Shown here: piece after piece, positions 1-14,800 of the stretch
Layout of the letters: every line of letters starts with the position of its first letter
Numbering within the stretch: position 1 is the stretch's first letter
NCBI GenBank assembly: GCA_013398615.1
Contig: VZSR01003807.1
Coordinates: 1,261,698-1,325,697 of the forward strand
Reading direction: 5' to 3'
DNA: 64,000 nt
Source of the DNA: Brachypodius melanocephalos
Taxonomy: Eukaryota > Chordata > Aves > Passeriformes > Pycnonotidae
Position numbers and translations under genes: made by a program
The notes under the pieces: model-generated
The model's input: the letters and a program-made list of their open reading frames with translations, nothing else
Databases searched by the model: none
What the model was told of the DNA's origin: nothing

Positions 1-2254
1 GTTTGGTTTTGTTTTGGTTTTTTTTAATAAAACAAACTTACTTGACTATTTATCACCAGTAAAAGAAATCTTTCTGTGACCAACAATATTAAAAGGAAAA
101 AAGAAGTAGAACAACTGCTTTTTCGTATTAAGACACACTCTAACAGAAATAGTTATTCAGGGGCCAAACTGAACAGCAGTAAGAAAATTGATCACAGTTA
201 TGAACTGAACACACTGCTGGTGAAAATATATTGAAAGGAAAACAAAAAAAAAGCAGTCTTCATTGGAAATAATGCTATACTACTTCTCATTGGTTTTTTC
301 CAAAGCCTCTGACTTCTGCACAGAAAGCTTAGAGCTCTACCATGTGTGAGTAACTGGAGAATACACAAGCATTTCATGTAGTGCAGTCCAGTGAAGGAAC
401 AGGTGTCAGCTTAAAAGAATGGGGTTCAGGGAAACATCATTTGGAAACAAACCAAACCAATTACTTACTTGGAGCTAGGCTCTTGGTGAGTAAATATCAG
501 AAACACAACACTCCCCCTTTCGAAATACCCATTGATGGTGGTGGGTGGCAAAAGTTACTAACAGATCAACAGGATTGAAGTATATTGGGAGCACCAACTA
601 GTGTTCCTTGAGTTATTTTTGTTGGACAGACTTAGCAGCATTCTGGAAAGGCAGGTTTCCTTGACCAAAAGGCAAATTTGACCACCTGTCTGTTTAGTAC
701 TAATGAACATGCATTCTAAACTTTCTTGATCAGAATTTCTGTAAAGGGTAAAAGTAGATATTTCTTTGCAAGTAAGGATAAAGGAAGCTTGTAAGTTTTC
801 ATTGAAAGAATTGGGATGCTGTCCATTTGTGACACAGGTATTGCCAACATTCTATTCTTGAGTACCTTCTTCTATCCCACTAGAAATAAGCATTATTTGC
901 TTCTTCTATTTAAAAGTCTAAAAGTTTAAATAACCTCTACTACATTTCCTTAAGGAGGAAAGGAATTGTTGTTTTCCTGGAAAAAACAGCAGCCTGGAGA
1001 ATATGCCTAACTTTATATCTTGATTGTGTTCTAATTTGATCTTCTAAGCCTGTAAGTTTTGTTATGCCTTGTATTATTCATTGAGACAGGGGAATTACAT
1101 TGGCACTTGACCATACAGTCTTGGGAACTATAAAAAGGAGGGGTTTTGTTTTGGGCAATTATACCAGAGGGAGTGGAGAAGGGGTGGTGCTGAAGAGAAA
1201 AACTGCCTGGGCAAACAAACCGTGTACACTTGTCTGCGTTTCCTTGTCCTTATTTCTTACTCCTGTGACTGACTTCATCCCCAGCCCCTGGTAGCAGACA
1301 AAAGAGATCAATGGGAGATCATGGGAGGGTTTGGGATCATGTGTATTGCACCTCTTATGAGTGTGTATGCCTGCAAACTCGTTTCAAAAGCTTCTTTCTC
1401 TGGGCGTGATGCAGATGACTAAGAAAGAAAGCGAGCTCAAGTCAAGTGCTCTCAAACAAGTTTAACAAACAAAACAGGATTATATAACTGGGCTGGTATG
1501 TGATGACTTGGGGAACTGTAATTACCTCTTAAGAACCAAGGATGTGGAGAAATCTAATTATCGTTTTCCATCCTCTTCTGTGTCATCTTAGCTGGTCTAG
1601 CGATATTTGAACTCTTAAATGGGAACATTAATGGATTGCAGCCCCAGTCATTTATTTATTAAGAATTATACTAAAGAAAGCAAAATGAGGAAAAAAATAG
1701 GCTAAGCAGTGAAAAACCATTAATCTGAACCTCAATATTTGTGCTATTTAGTAATATATTTTGAAGATAATAAAAATTCCCCTGCAACTACCTAGGCCAA
1801 AAGTCAAAATAGATTTAGTTTCACATAAATCTTCTGACATATTTGCCTGTCTCAGGTAAGCTTGGGGTTTTTTTGTGGTTTTTTGGTTTTTGGTCGTTTT
1901 TTGTGGAAAGGAACTATGCTTCCCCCACCCCGGGAGACTGGTCATCTTTTGGGAGTTTGTGTGTGGGAGCTCGGTGAATCCTTTGCCAAAATAAGGGCTT
2001 GTTACAGGAAATGAGCATTTGTACAGCAGAGGAGGAGACCAGAAAACCTAATTATTTCAACTTTTGGCAATCTGTTTTACCAAGGTAAGCAATGCCTACT
2101 GCATAGGCTTGTTACACTTAGGCTGCAACTTTACTATGAAATTAATACAGAGGTCTCAGACGATCCTGCACCCTAACTGGTGCAGTTGGACAAAAGCGCC
2201 TGTCCCAGGCATCCTCTCTTGTGACAGCAGCTGCTGGACCTTCTACCGTGTTAA
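1..2254. other. Upstream flank of C1orf198, no gene recognised
   Basis: AT-rich DNA without any reading frame that resembles a known protein. An AATAAA lies at 26-31 on the + strand. In human the next gene upstream of C1orf198 is TTC13, in the same orientation, so this signal could belong to the 3' end of that gene. That is only inference from gene order, because no TTC13 coding sequence is visible here. Confidence 0.5.
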
Positions 2255-2762
2255 GAAACGCGTACGACTTATTTAGGAGTGAAGAAAGGCAGGTTCTTGA
2301 GCAGGGTGCTCCTCTGCCAGCTGAGGCAAGTCCTTTCCTGGTGCTCCTGGCCCCGGCAGCGTGGGAATACTATAGCTTACCTCCTCGGGAAAGAAGGGGA
2401 AGGGCTGTGGGAGATGAGCGCTACGGGCAAGAGTACTTGAGGGCCGCGGGGCCCGTTCAGCCTCAAGCCATCGACGGTACCGAGAGCGAAGCAAGCCCGG
2501 GAGGGGCTCGCCGGCCCGGGGCGGCAGGAGAAAGGCCGGCTCCCGGCGGGAGCGGCGGGCGGGCGATGCCGAAGGCGGAGGCGGGCAGGGGCTGCCGCTG
2601 GCCGGGCGTGCACGGGGCGGGCAGCGGGGGAGGTGGCCGCCCGGCTTTATAGGGAGCGAGGGAGGCGGTGCCTGCGGGAGGGGAGCGGAGGAGGCGGTAC
2701 TCTTCCCGTTCCCATCCCCAATTCCGCCGTGCGAGTGCGGGGCTGGCGGCGGCGGGGTGGCC

Positions 2763-2856
2763 ATGGCCTCCATGGCGGCGGCGATCGCCGCCTCCCGCAC
2801 GGCGGTGATGAACGGGAACCGGCCGCTGGACGAGCGGGAGCGCAAGCGGTTCAGCT
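2763..2856 (+). CDS. C1orf198: C1orf198 exon 1, 5' part (truncated by assembly gap)
   Basis: The start ATG at 2763 sits in a strong context (GTGGCCATGG). It opens 31 codons ending RPLDERERKRFS, plus the first base of the next codon, which is a T and fits the Tyr expected there. A GTG six bases upstream is in frame but the human protein begins at this ATG. The rest of the exon, including its splice donor, lies in the run of N. Confidence 0.93.
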
Positions 2857-5800
2857 NNNNNNNNNNNNNNNNNNNNNNNNNNNNNNNNNNNNNNNNNNNN
2901 NNNNNNNNNNNNNNNNNNNNNNNNNNNNNNNNNNNNNNNNNNNNNNNNNNNNNNNNCGCCACCTCCCCCGGGCTGCGGTGCCGCCGGCGCTCTGGGCTGC
3001 CCGGGATCGCGGGCGTTCCGCGCCGTCGGCAGCGGGGCGAGTTGCCCCGGTGATGAGCTTGATTCCTTTCTTTCCCCGCTCCCTGGCTGCGCGGGAGGGC
3101 GGGATGCTCACCGAGCGAGAGGCACTGGGTCACACCGTAAAAGCAGGGAAGGTGCCAGCAGCGACAGCGCTGAAGTGGATTTTGCAGAAAGGAGACCTGG
3201 AGTAGGGGACGATCTCAGTTCCCCCGACGCCCGGGGTATGACCGTGGCTGGCGCCGGACACAGTCCCTTGCTGAAAATGGGCTGTAGGGAGTGTTTACAC
3301 TGAATTAAATCTCTTCCTTTTAGTTTCTAGTTTTAGCCATGGTTAAAAATACAACACTGAAAACATTCCAGCTCTTGGCATGTTTGACACCTTAAAAAAA
3401 TGCAGCCTGTTCCATGTCACATGCCAGGAAAAACAGGGGTGTGGAAAGACAGATGGCAAAAAGTATGGATTTTGAACCTTCTGAGAGCGATCTATCCAAC
3501 GGTGAAGCGTGGCAGCCCTCGTGGAAATCCGCAGTAAAAGAATTGCCCGGTCTGGAGCAGTGGGTTATGTTACCGAGTGTGAGCTCTTGAAGGGGAAGGT
3601 CTAACAATGCTTGAAGAGACCTGACAGTATTCTTCAGATACTATGTCTCTTATTCAGAGTACTGATTCCCTTTGTTTTCTATTCTTTTATATTTATTCTA
3701 TTCTTTCATTCTCTTATGATTACAGAGCTGGTTTCTTTCACTCTGTCCATATAATGACTTTAAGTCACCTGTTGTGAACTAAGTTATGTGCCTTCTACCA
3801 GGCAAAAAAAAAAATCTGCTTCTGCATTTGTAATCATCAATCCAATTTAAAGAGAGCAGTGCTACTTTTAGCCTCCTCTCTCATATCCCTTGCAATGGGA
3901 TTTCTAGGAGGCACGTGGGGCACACTGATACTGGGCATCATGGATCCTGACCAGCTTTGTGCCAGGTGCCTGCTGCCTGTGTTTCCACTGTCAGGAAGGT
4001 GTGATGCTGTGCTGCACACACATTGTATCTACAGCGAGAGAGCATAGGATGCAGCTCAGCTTTGTCTAGTTCACGATACCCAAAATTCTAGATAAATATT
4101 TGATAGTAATGGCCAAAGAGAGGTGTAGAAGGACACAAGACAACAAATTTGGTTGTGCAAGCAACCTTTGAAAAGAAACTTAAATCTGAAGTTAGTTGTG
4201 AAATAATTTAAAGAGTGTGGTAAATAAATATGGTCAGTTTTCTCAGCCTCAGAGAGCTCTGCTGTGCTTTCTGCTTTGAATTATGTGGATCTGGAAGCAA
4301 AGCAAGCATGTTGTAGGCTGTTATGCTGCGCTGTATGGAAATAATAATTTCCTAAAGCATCTAGAGAGTCCATCTGAAACTGGGCAAATAGATTTCTTTC
4401 CCCTCCTCTCCCTAAATACAGTTACAGTATGCATAATGTTGGCGTTTCTGTAGCCATTAACCAAAGAAGGCATGGTTCATCCAAATACTTGATACAAAGT
4501 GTTTAATTTTGGAAGCATCTGCCTCAACCGACTTCCTCTTTGACTTCTAAGCAGAAGTTAATATAAATTGTTTCTCCGAAGAAAAGGGATTCCTCTCATT
4601 TTGGCATTCGCCATTTCCATTTTAGTTCTTCCAACTGTACTACTGAGCCTTGGAACCTTTCCTGGCTCTTCATCTGATAGCTTCCTCTCCCCCAGCAGCT
4701 CCCCTGCTGGCATTCAACCTGATTGCTGGACATTTGCCCTGCCTGACAAATTGTTCCTCCTTGTCTTGCTGTAGCAGAGCCACCGCCACCAGTCTCTTGC
4801 CAGTTCGGTTCAACATCCCAGGCTTGCGATCGCTTGTCCTGCAGAGCCCTGTTACCTCTGTGTCCTGGTCAGGCAGCTCAGGGGAATCTGCCCCTGCCTG
4901 CCTCAGTGAGACTCAGCTGCTGCGTGCACCATGGGCCCAGGATGGTTGGATTGGTCCTGGCTGCTCTCCCTGGCTATTGGTATCCTAAGGCAAGGAAATG
5001 GAGAGTAGCCCACATGCCTCAGAATCACTTGTGGATGTTGCAGCATTTTCCGTGAGAGTGTTTTGGTCTGATGATATTCTTGCTGATACACCTGCTCCAA
5101 AAGTTTCATGTTTCCAGCCACAGCTCATTTTCCCTGTTAACTGATGTTGAAATCTGTAGTGATCTACCTGTGCTTGCTTAAGCATGGAAATTTAATCTCT
5201 TTCACCTCATGTTCGTTGGAGGACTTGGTAGAAAGCAAGCCAAGGATGAATACTGAAGATAGTGATTTACTGGTCCTGGCCTCTCACTGTTTCAGTCCCT
5301 TTTTCATTCATATAACCATTATGATAAGGTGGTCCAGAGGATATATGTAGTTGTCTTGGACCCTGGACAGCTGCTTCCCTCTTTCTTACCCCCACTATTT
5401 CCTGTATATCTCTTCTAACACCAAATTTATCTCCTGAACTCATAGCCCAGGACTGTAAGTTCTCAAACTATAAACATCTCCTACGTTTTCAAAACACCTT
5501 TGAGTGTGTTGGCTGTGTGGGAAGGGTGTTACAGAACATAGACGTGCAGTAACAGGACCGTGGCATCCTGTAACCATGATCCAGTCATTTTATAATGCTA
5601 GAGCACTGCAGCACCATGTGTGACTCTTAGCAAATGCCTAGAGTCACTGCTCCTTCTCTTCCATCTTATCCTCATTGCAGCATCACTAATCATGGAGTTG
5701 GTAGCAGAAGCCCTGCAGGCGCTGTGAACTCAGTTTCAGAAGAGAATTAGGCTAACAGGGTCATTTCACACCCCAGTGAAATAAGTTTTGTCCTGTTTGT

Positions 5801-8800
5801 TGCTTCACCATAATTTTCTGTGTCTAGATAGCTCAGGCCTTCTGACCGAGGGCTTTTGGATGCTGCAACAGAGCTTCCTCTTCCCAACAAGCCTCCAGTT
5901 GCTGGCATTTCTCCCTTTATAACTTCTTCATTCTAATGCCCACAGCGGTAGAAATGAAGGTTAACTGAGCAGAGAGAAATCTGGAAATACAAGATGAGAT
6001 TGAGCATGAATGTAATATAGATGGATTATTTTTGAAATATGCCATAAACCATGAGGGGAATAGGTGGAAAACTAGCAGTATGTGAGAGCCCCTTTGCCTG
6101 CTGTAGTGGCCAGCCTTTGATAATACAGCTGATTTGGCGTCAGTTGATGCCACTGGGTTCTCTCTGGGTCAGTGAAAGATAGTTTAGATATTCAGTTTAC
6201 AGCAAGTTCTCACTGTTCTCTTAATGCCATCCCTCTTTATCCATAAGTATGTAACATACATATGGAATCAAGGTCTGATTTTTCCTTTATTTTTTAGTTC
6301 TTGCTTTTTTTCCTTCGAATGGACACTCAGTATTTGAGCAGTAAAAGATTTGGATGTGAAATAACTAAACTTTTCATTGGAAAAAATGCCGTATGCTTTA
6401 GGAAGTGGTGAACATTTTATGTGGAGGAAAGACAGGTAAGAGTGTTTGGTTAGCTTCATTGATTGTGTTTTAAGGGAGAAGCTTGACTTATATGCCTTTG
6501 TTTTGCTTAGCCTTAAGAACTTTGGCACCAAGCAAAGGATTAACCCTTTTACCTCCCTCCTTAACATTGCTTTAAAGCAACAAATAATCAATATAGCAAA
6601 AACTTTTTAGTTGGGCTTGTTAGAATCACGCTTTTTAAAAACCCAAAAATTAAAGGCAGCTTTTGAGTGCAGTAAAACCTCAATAACCAGCAAGTCCTGT
6701 TCTAATAACACTCTGAGAAGCATTTATTGGTGAGTTTGTGTCATGCCCAGCCACTGTCAGCTGTGCTGAACAATGCTCATGTCAGACACATGGGCACGCT
6801 TCTACCCGTGTCTTCCATTTTGAAATTCAGATGTTGTTTTGCAGCAAGCTGACTACATATAGCAAATGTAATTTGTGATTCTTTTTTATATATTTTGCAG
6901 CTGGTTGTTGAAGTCAAGTATATGACCAGATTTTTCCCTCTCTTTCTCGTTCGTCTTTTTCAGCTTTGAAATGTGTTGCATGAGGCCCCATTTCTTACAA
7001 ATAGGTTCTTTTTTTAACCCTGGTGAACAAAAGTTTGTTTATTTGTCTTCTTTCTGGAAGAAGGCATTGTTGTGTGTTGCAAACAAAAGCTGATCAGATA
7101 TGGATTTTTTCTAATCTGTGTTGATGACAAATAGCCTTGAAGGCTTTTTCTCTAGAATTTCCAGTCATAATTCACTTTTGTTATTATTGAAATAGTTGAT
7201 TCTTTTGCTCCCAGTTTCTTCAAACATGTAAGAACTTGTTTATTCTACAAAAAACCAAAGTTACTTCTCATGTTTTGTTGGTGACAGACATGAATCAGGC
7301 AGTTCAGATAGCACGACACAGTTCAACACTATCCCATCTTTTCACTTGGTCCTCTGCATGTTCTCTGTGTGAAAAGACAATGGAGAGAGCACAAACTTCC
7401 TTCTCTTCCCTGACAATGGGCGGGACTTGTCAACTGTCTGCTTCATCATAGCCCCAAGTGCACTTCAAATAACCACAGACATCAATTGCTTGAAGGTTTG
7501 TATCCTCCAACCATGTCTTATCCTATTTTATTCTTTGCTAGATCCCATGGAAGGTCTTTTGAATGTGGACAGAGCTCCTCAGAGTTGCTGGCTCTGAGGT
7601 GTGCTGGGCTGTACAGCCCAAGATACAATGAGCCATATTTTTAAGTTCAAAAAGTGATCCTTTTCTTTTAAGGAACTGCTGCCTAACTACTTCCATCTTA
7701 TATATAATCTATGAAACTGTTAGATCCTATCTCTGACCAGAAATTTTAACAACTGTTACCAAAATTAATTCATTCCAGGAGCTTTTTGTTTGCCCTTGCT
7801 GGAGGTCGAGGTTACGAGTTGTGGTGCCAACAAGGGCAATGATGGTTGGGAAGGCATCAGCTTCTATGGAGTGGAAGGCTGATTTGCTCTGTCCTGCAGG
7901 GAATGATGCATCCTGCTGCATGACAGCCTCATACCTTCACTCTGCCTTGCCCATGCTGCTTTTTGATCCCTCTGTGCTCAGCCTTTTGTCGTCAGGGCTG
8001 GCTCACAGCAGCGGTGTCATTGCTGAATTGAGGGTGTGCAGGGAGCCTTGGGTAGAGGTGTTCCTTCCAGTGCTGTCTTCTCTTGCCTCAAATACAGCAA
8101 AATAAAGAGCTGGATGTCTTGGATCCAGGACAAGGATGAACTTGGCTCACTTTCAAGTTTAAAATTGGTCCCCAGCTGCTTTGCTTGTCCTGTAAATGGC
8201 AAGAAGACAGAGCTTCCTTTAAACTCTCTGGATAAAACCCACTGGCAGCTATGGCTACACATCTTTAAGTTGCTCTGACTGCACATAGCAGTGTTACAGT
8301 GTTCTCTGGACCTCACTTCTGTCCTTTACTGCTGTGGTTGAAGTCAAGCCCTGATTTATCCTCGTGCAGACAGAAGTGTGATAGTCCAGCCTTGTGTGTG
8401 GGACTCAATCCAATGGTTGGGTTCTCCCATCTCTCTTCACTTCTGGGCCGTGATTCCTCTCTCATGCATGCTTCAGGAATGAAGTGCCAACTCCATTTCG
8501 AAGGCAAAGGATATTGTCCTAGAAGGAGTTGGAAATAATTGGACACACCTGCTGTCAGGCATCACACATTGAGTGGTGTGGCATTTCCATGCAAACAGCA
8601 GCACACCACAGTACAAATGCTGATAGATACTAGAAAGCAGACTTTTGCTCTGTTTTTTCCTTTAAATGTTAAAACATCTGAGAATCTGTTTCCTGGATTG
8701 AGACAACCTGTATTACATTTGTGTTCTTGGCAAAAACTTCCTGTACTAAATTTCCTTTTGGCCACAATATGTGATCAAGCAGAGCCCAGGCCTTTCCTCT

Positions 8801-11800
8801 TAGATGAGCTCTGTCAGGCAAGTTCTTTTTAAGAGCATGGGATCACCCTCGGGTATACCACAAATACCTGGCTGCTAGAAACCCTGTATTTCACAGATGA
8901 GTGATAGTGGGAGTATAGCATGTTTTTGTGTTTAGAAGATGGTTTTAGACACTTCTTATCATGATCTCATAGCTCTTGGCCATAAAAATCTGCCTGCCTT
9001 CTCAGTGAAATGAGAGGCTAGATCAGGAGAATGTTATCAGATGTCTGAGAAGTATATTTCTAGAAAGGCAGAGACCAGAAATAAGAAAAAAGCAGCTGCA
9101 GTGGAATGTAGGGTTCCTGTGTTGTGTTAAAACATGGTTGAGTTCTGTTATTCTTTGAACAGCAGGAGTGTGAAAATCCTGCGTGGTTACTCCTGGCCGT
9201 TCCCTCTCCATACAATATTTCCATCCTGTTCCTTCCCTAGGATGCCACCGTGTCCAGAAGCAGTGACCTGCTCAGGATGGAGGGTGCAGCTCACTGCCTC
9301 TACCTGTGGGACCATCCAATGTACCAACGAGTCCCAGCCACAACTAGGAATAGAAATGCAATCATGATGTTGTAATTATTCAACAAATAGGAACAACAAT
9401 CATTTTTCAAATTATTTCCCACCCTTTCATTTTTCAGTGTGGGCTGCATGTACTTCTGGGGGGCATGCCTAGTGTGAAGAGATTGTTTAAATTTCCCAGC
9501 TTGGGATTATTTTCAGAAATGCAGCTTCTTAGAAGAATGGATTTCAGGTTTTGTGCTGTGGATGCCGTGTGGCTCCTTCAACACCGGTGAATATTTATTC
9601 CAGAGCAGCCGTCACTGACGTGGTGCAATGATGTGTCCTGTTGGGGCTGGATCCAGCTGTGGCTTGGCCCAATGGGCACACAGCTGTTTCACTGCCCCAC
9701 GACCCCCTGCTTGTGCATGTGGGGCTTGATATCCCTAAGGCCCCTTCTCCTTTTGTTGTTTCTGTCCCTGTGTGTTGCTAGTGGCTGCCAAAGAAATGCC
9801 TAGTAGAAAACTGGAAATATAATACATGTTAAAGCTATTTGTGGAGAAACCATTTCGGGAGATTTAGGCCAGGTTAAACCTTCATATATTTTGTAGAGTA
9901 AATTAGTGTGGTATTGATAACCTTCCCCTCAGAGGACCTGCCTTCAGTCAGTCTTAAAATGTAATCAGTGCCATCTTTAAGCAGTGCTTTCACTTTATAG
10001 TCAGTTCTGTAGCAGTGGTTGTTATAGTTCCAGCAGTGTGACATAATGTCATCTGTGTCATGTTTCTGAGAAGATGAAGCTGCTCTTCTGATTTTTAGTC
10101 ATTCTTGGATTTTATTTCAGGATATAACTTGGCAAGATGAACACTCAGCTCCGTTCTCCTGGGAAACGAAGGTAAATAAACAGCTTTATTTTTTAAATGT
10201 TGGTTTGTCATTTTATACTTCTGCATTTATTGTCTTCATTTTGATACTTGATTGATTAATGTCAACTTATTCTATGCAAGCTGTGTAAAGTGACCATCCT
10301 GGAAATGAAACAGGACTGGTAGGCTTTGATTTACATCAGGAGAACCACAAAATGTACTTCATGAGCTGATGTTCTGGCTTTGAGTGCAGGTGTAAAACCA
10401 ATTCATTGCAAATTATTTGATTTTTTTGTTGCAAACTTTTAAATCAACTTTCCATATTTCATAAGACCCTTGTCTCAGATACCATGTAAACATAGCTGCA
10501 TTTCACTTTTGAAGTCAGGAGTAAAGTAGCTAGAAAATAGTGTGAGGAATGTGCAGATATCTCAAAACTTCACTGGATTCTTTCTGAAAGCCTGTATAGT
10601 ACTTCATCTTTTTATTATGAACTAGAATGTTGTCTTAGGGCAAATGTAGTGAAACTTGTTAACCTAGGGGCGTGCTAAAAGCATCATATTATTTCCTCTC
10701 CAAAAGGTTCCTTAAAAAAATAACATATTTTTCTGTGGTGGGTTGGTTTGGGGTTTCTTTTACGCCTCATTTTACCTCTGGTATTTTGTCAAAGCATTAT
10801 TTATGATGGGATTCTCATATGGCTAACACAGAGCCAAAGTTCTCCATCTTTCTGAACCTGCAGTGTGAGGTTGTTCTGTATGTGTGGTGGGAAATCAAGT
10901 TTACTTCTTTTTGTTGGAGAAACTCTGGGAGCAAAACCGCAGCTCATTGTCTTTCTCAACTGGGTATGGCCAGCATGTTAATTTAATCACACATTTCAGA
11001 CTTTGTGGGTTTTGCCTTATCTGCCAGAGAAAGCTGCTACTGCCCTGCTTCCTATTTCTTTTTTTTTTTTTTTTGCCCTTGAACTATGTAGATAATCATG
11101 TATGACCTTATGAATATAATCTTAGCCTAATACAGAGTAATTATTTGGAAATGCCAGTGAATACTAAATTAATCCAGTTGACCTGAGATTTAGCCCTCCC
11201 TGCTCAAGGTCACTGCCTGTAGCTGCACCCCATCTGTGCTTTGCAGAAGCTGATTAACCTATCACTTGATGTGACTCCTGGGTCCTGGCAGCCTGCAGTG
11301 CTGCAGTTTAAGAGAAACCAATCCCAGTCTTCATTTGCCTTAAAACTCCTTTAAAAGCTGAGATGGTTCAGGAACCAGGGGAGGATTTCCTGCAGTGGAA
11401 ACTTGGTCACTCAGGCAAGCCTTGTCTTACAGGACCCTTAGAAGAAGCAGACGCTGGCTTTTAGTATAATACTGAAGAGGTTTTTAATGTGCAAATACTT
11501 GGGTGAAGCTCCCAAGAAAGGAAAAAATGCCAGAAAAGTGTTGACCTCATTGACAGTAAGGTGAAATAAATAATACATTGGAGACAGCAGTGTTGTCTTT
11601 CTCACTTCTTGCTCCAAACACAAAACCTCAGGTTTGGGAATGTAGCAGCTGTAATCATATTTTTAAGCTCTGTCTTGATAAGATTTTCAGAGTTCTGAAT
11701 ACCTGAACTTTCTAGAGATACTGCTTCATACAATGCACTGACTAGTGATGCATGATGAGATACATCTGCGACTTGAGTGGATTTTCTCTTTAACTGATAG

Positions 11801-14800
11801 TCCTCTTTTCTTTTTAATGCTTGTATGTCTACTGAAGTGTTTTTTAACCCAGCCTGTGGTTCATTGCTTGCCTGATGAAGGGTATTTCTACTCTCCTCCT
11901 GGTGTCTCAAAATGAGACCAAGTGGATAAATGCACTAGTTTCATCCTTTACTGTAATGAATTTGGGAACACACAATGATACAGGAACACTTGTGTGGTCA
12001 CTGAAGAGAAAAGTGAGCAGGGGAGAAAGTTGTTTTAGAAGTAATTGTTGTGGGTGATCAAGCTGTGTTTCCCTCTTTCCCCTCTCCCTCCTTGCTGACC
12101 AGAAATAAAAGCTGTGCCAGAGCTCTAAGCTGAAAAGTTGCATGACCTTTTTCTTTAGCAAAAGTCTAGAGAATCCATTTTGTCTGGATTTACAGGGTAT
12201 GGGCTGGTCAGTTCCTGTGGATCCTTCCTTTTGGTTTTTCCCCAGTGCCTCATTTTGTATCAGTCTTTCAACCAAATCCTTCCACTGCTGACTCTTCCTT
12301 TTCAAAGTAGAGATCTTGCTTTGGTCTTAATCTTTGATCTTCCCTAACCAGTACTTTTATGAGGTAATCCTGGAAGGCAATTTTGAATGAGGTATCAGCT
12401 GAGGAAAAAGCAGCCTGACTCAAGTGGTCCCACGTGAGGAAACCTGAATGAGCTGTTCAAGAAGGTTGGTGTGTTGTAATGCATTGTTCAGCATCCTGTG
12501 AGCCAGACCTGTTCCCACTGTTATTTAAGGCTGTCTGGCTCTTTCCATTCCCTGAGCTCTATCCGTGATGGATTGTTCTTTCCACAATACTCTTCTCCCT
12601 CATCTCTCTTTAATGCAGAGCTTTTTGTTTGGTTTTGGGTTTTAGCATGTTATTGCCTGAGTATGCATGAATGTGCTCTGGCTTACCCGAGGAAGGGAAC
12701 GGGGCTTTTGCAGAGCAGGAGAAAGTAAAGATGTAAATCAGTAAAACCAATAGGCTTTTTTTTTTTTTAAACACTGAGACACAGAAAATACTAATTTTGC
12801 CAGTTTATTTTTCTGTAACTAACATGAGGGAAACTGAGAGGGTAGTAAGAAGTGCAGAGAAGAAGGGAGGTCATGTATTCTCCCAGGCTGAAGGCTCTCA
12901 GCTGTAACAGTGATGCCAGTGGGGATTCTAGCTGATAAAGTATGGACAATCTTTTCCCACTGTAGCTAGTTCCATGGATTCCCTGCTTCCATGGTAGTCA
13001 AACTTACCCAGAGAACAGTGTACTGAATTGCTGTCATTTTGTGCAGAACACTATTGAAGGGCTTGATAAATTCACTTGTGTAAACTGATAAATTTACTTG
13101 GGTCACAAGTAAACTTTCTGTATTCTCACTTTAAACACAAATGTGTGATATGGCTGCAGTCGTTCATATCACAACAAACGCTTGAATAGCTTCACTGTTT
13201 TTAGAAGAGTATTTCTTGTCTCACCTTTTTGTTTTTAAATCCTCAAACAAGTCAAACGAAGTGGAGCTACAATGTAAATTGCCGAGTTCGCTGTTATACA
13301 GCATTTAAAATAATATTTTTAGTAGATAACGATAACATTTCTTGGAAAACTTGAGAAGTGGCGAGTTCTCTTGGCACTGCAAATGGGCTGACATTTTAAA
13401 ACTAAAGATTGAATTGGAGGGAGTGATTTGGTTCATGGGTGGAGCCCTCGTGGACATAACATGTCTTGAAATGTGGGTTACACTTTTAGCTGGAGCTCTA
13501 GCCAGGTTTGCGAATTCAGAGCATTCTATTTATGGCTTCAGGTTTACGTGAGATGAAAGATGACATTTTGGCTGGGGTTAGCCTTTGAGGTTTCTCGGTT
13601 TGTTTGAAGTGAAAATTCAGTGAAACTCAGCACGGACCTCAAGATATAAATGGAAAACAAGAATCATGCCTAAACTTGGAAGTAAAATTTCTCTGCCACT
13701 CTTCCTGAACTCGAAACTTTATGTGATTTGTGGTTTTAGATTTGGGAGGGGATTAATTTATTTAGTAATGGGCAGAAAATATTTCAGTTTGCCACCTCAG
13801 TTAACACACAGAATGCACTGAGCAGCATAAGAATAAATTGCAATTTATTTCTGATTCATGCTATTAATGAAAATAGGTTTTATTCCAAATGTTTTAAATT
13901 GAGACATGCATATCTAAAGATTTCTTTTTCTTGATACAGGTAGAACAGTTCCTGACTCTCTTCTATTTTCAACAGGCCCTAAGGTATTTGTTGAAAAGAG
14001 AAGCCTTTGAGGTGTGTTTAAAGTTAACAAACAAACAAAAAAAAATGCAAAATGAAGAAGCAACAAGCTTCAGTCCCTTCAATAATCTGGTTGCTGCCTC
14101 CCCGTCTGAATTCCCTAATTATATTGGTACAGAAGTGATCTAATCCAGCAATGATTTAGGAAGAAAACAACTATGTTGCATTTGTAATAAACATGCTTTA
14201 CCAACTGTTTCCTTTATCTAAAATTGAGGCAGTCTTCAATATTCTTCTTTGTACAAGCCCTAGCTGATGTTTTGTTTTAAATAGAACAGTGGAAGAAGAC
14301 AATTTTTTTCCTTCCTTCCTTAGCAGCATGATATTATAATTGTTTGTTACAAGCTATAATTTGGTGTGATTATTTTTACCAAGCTGGCATAAATGGCAGT
14401 GCTTCCTTGGGAGGAGAGTGATCCCTGAGCTTCTGAGATTAGCCTTCCCTTTTTGATTTAGACTATGTGTGTTTAAAATGCAGTGCTGTAAAACTCCTGT
14501 TGACTATTAGTTCTCAAGCAAAAAAAAACCCACCAAACTCAACTTGTGATAATAGAAGCTGTTTGTGTTCAAGGTTTATTTTATTCTGTATGGCCAAGTG
14601 TAAGGATTCAGTTACCTGCATCAATCTGTGTTGGTTTTGAGCATAAAACCAGGCACTGTCAGTACAAGCTTACTCAAGCTAGCCAGGAACAGTGGCAGAC
14701 TGGACTGAGTTCATATCAGCAGATTATAGAATGGAATTTCCTCCAAATGTCCATACTATATGGCTTTGGCATTGTCCTTCTGTATGGTCTAAAATTACTT

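Larger units (their letters stand above)
2255..3265 (+). promoter_or_regulatory. CpG island promoter of the C1orf198 orthologue
   Basis: CpG density rises sharply at about 2255 and falls after about 3265, unlike the AT-rich flanks. The stretch contains several GC boxes (GGGCGG-like, for example around 2549-2570 and 2610-2625) and a TATA-like CTTTATAGG at about 2645-2652, roughly 110 bases before the start codon. It covers the first coding exon, as is usual for broadly expressed vertebrate genes. The transcription start cannot be fixed from sequence alone. An assembly gap interrupts the island. Confidence 0.75.

Noticed and set aside
2757..2762. GTG start two codons upstream of the C1orf198 ATG
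   Set aside because: The ATG at 2763 has a strong context and matches the human N-terminus.
2273..3133. 286-codon antisense frame across the CpG island
   Set aside because: It crosses the N gap and is a high-GC shadow opposite the C1orf198 exon 1 and promoter.
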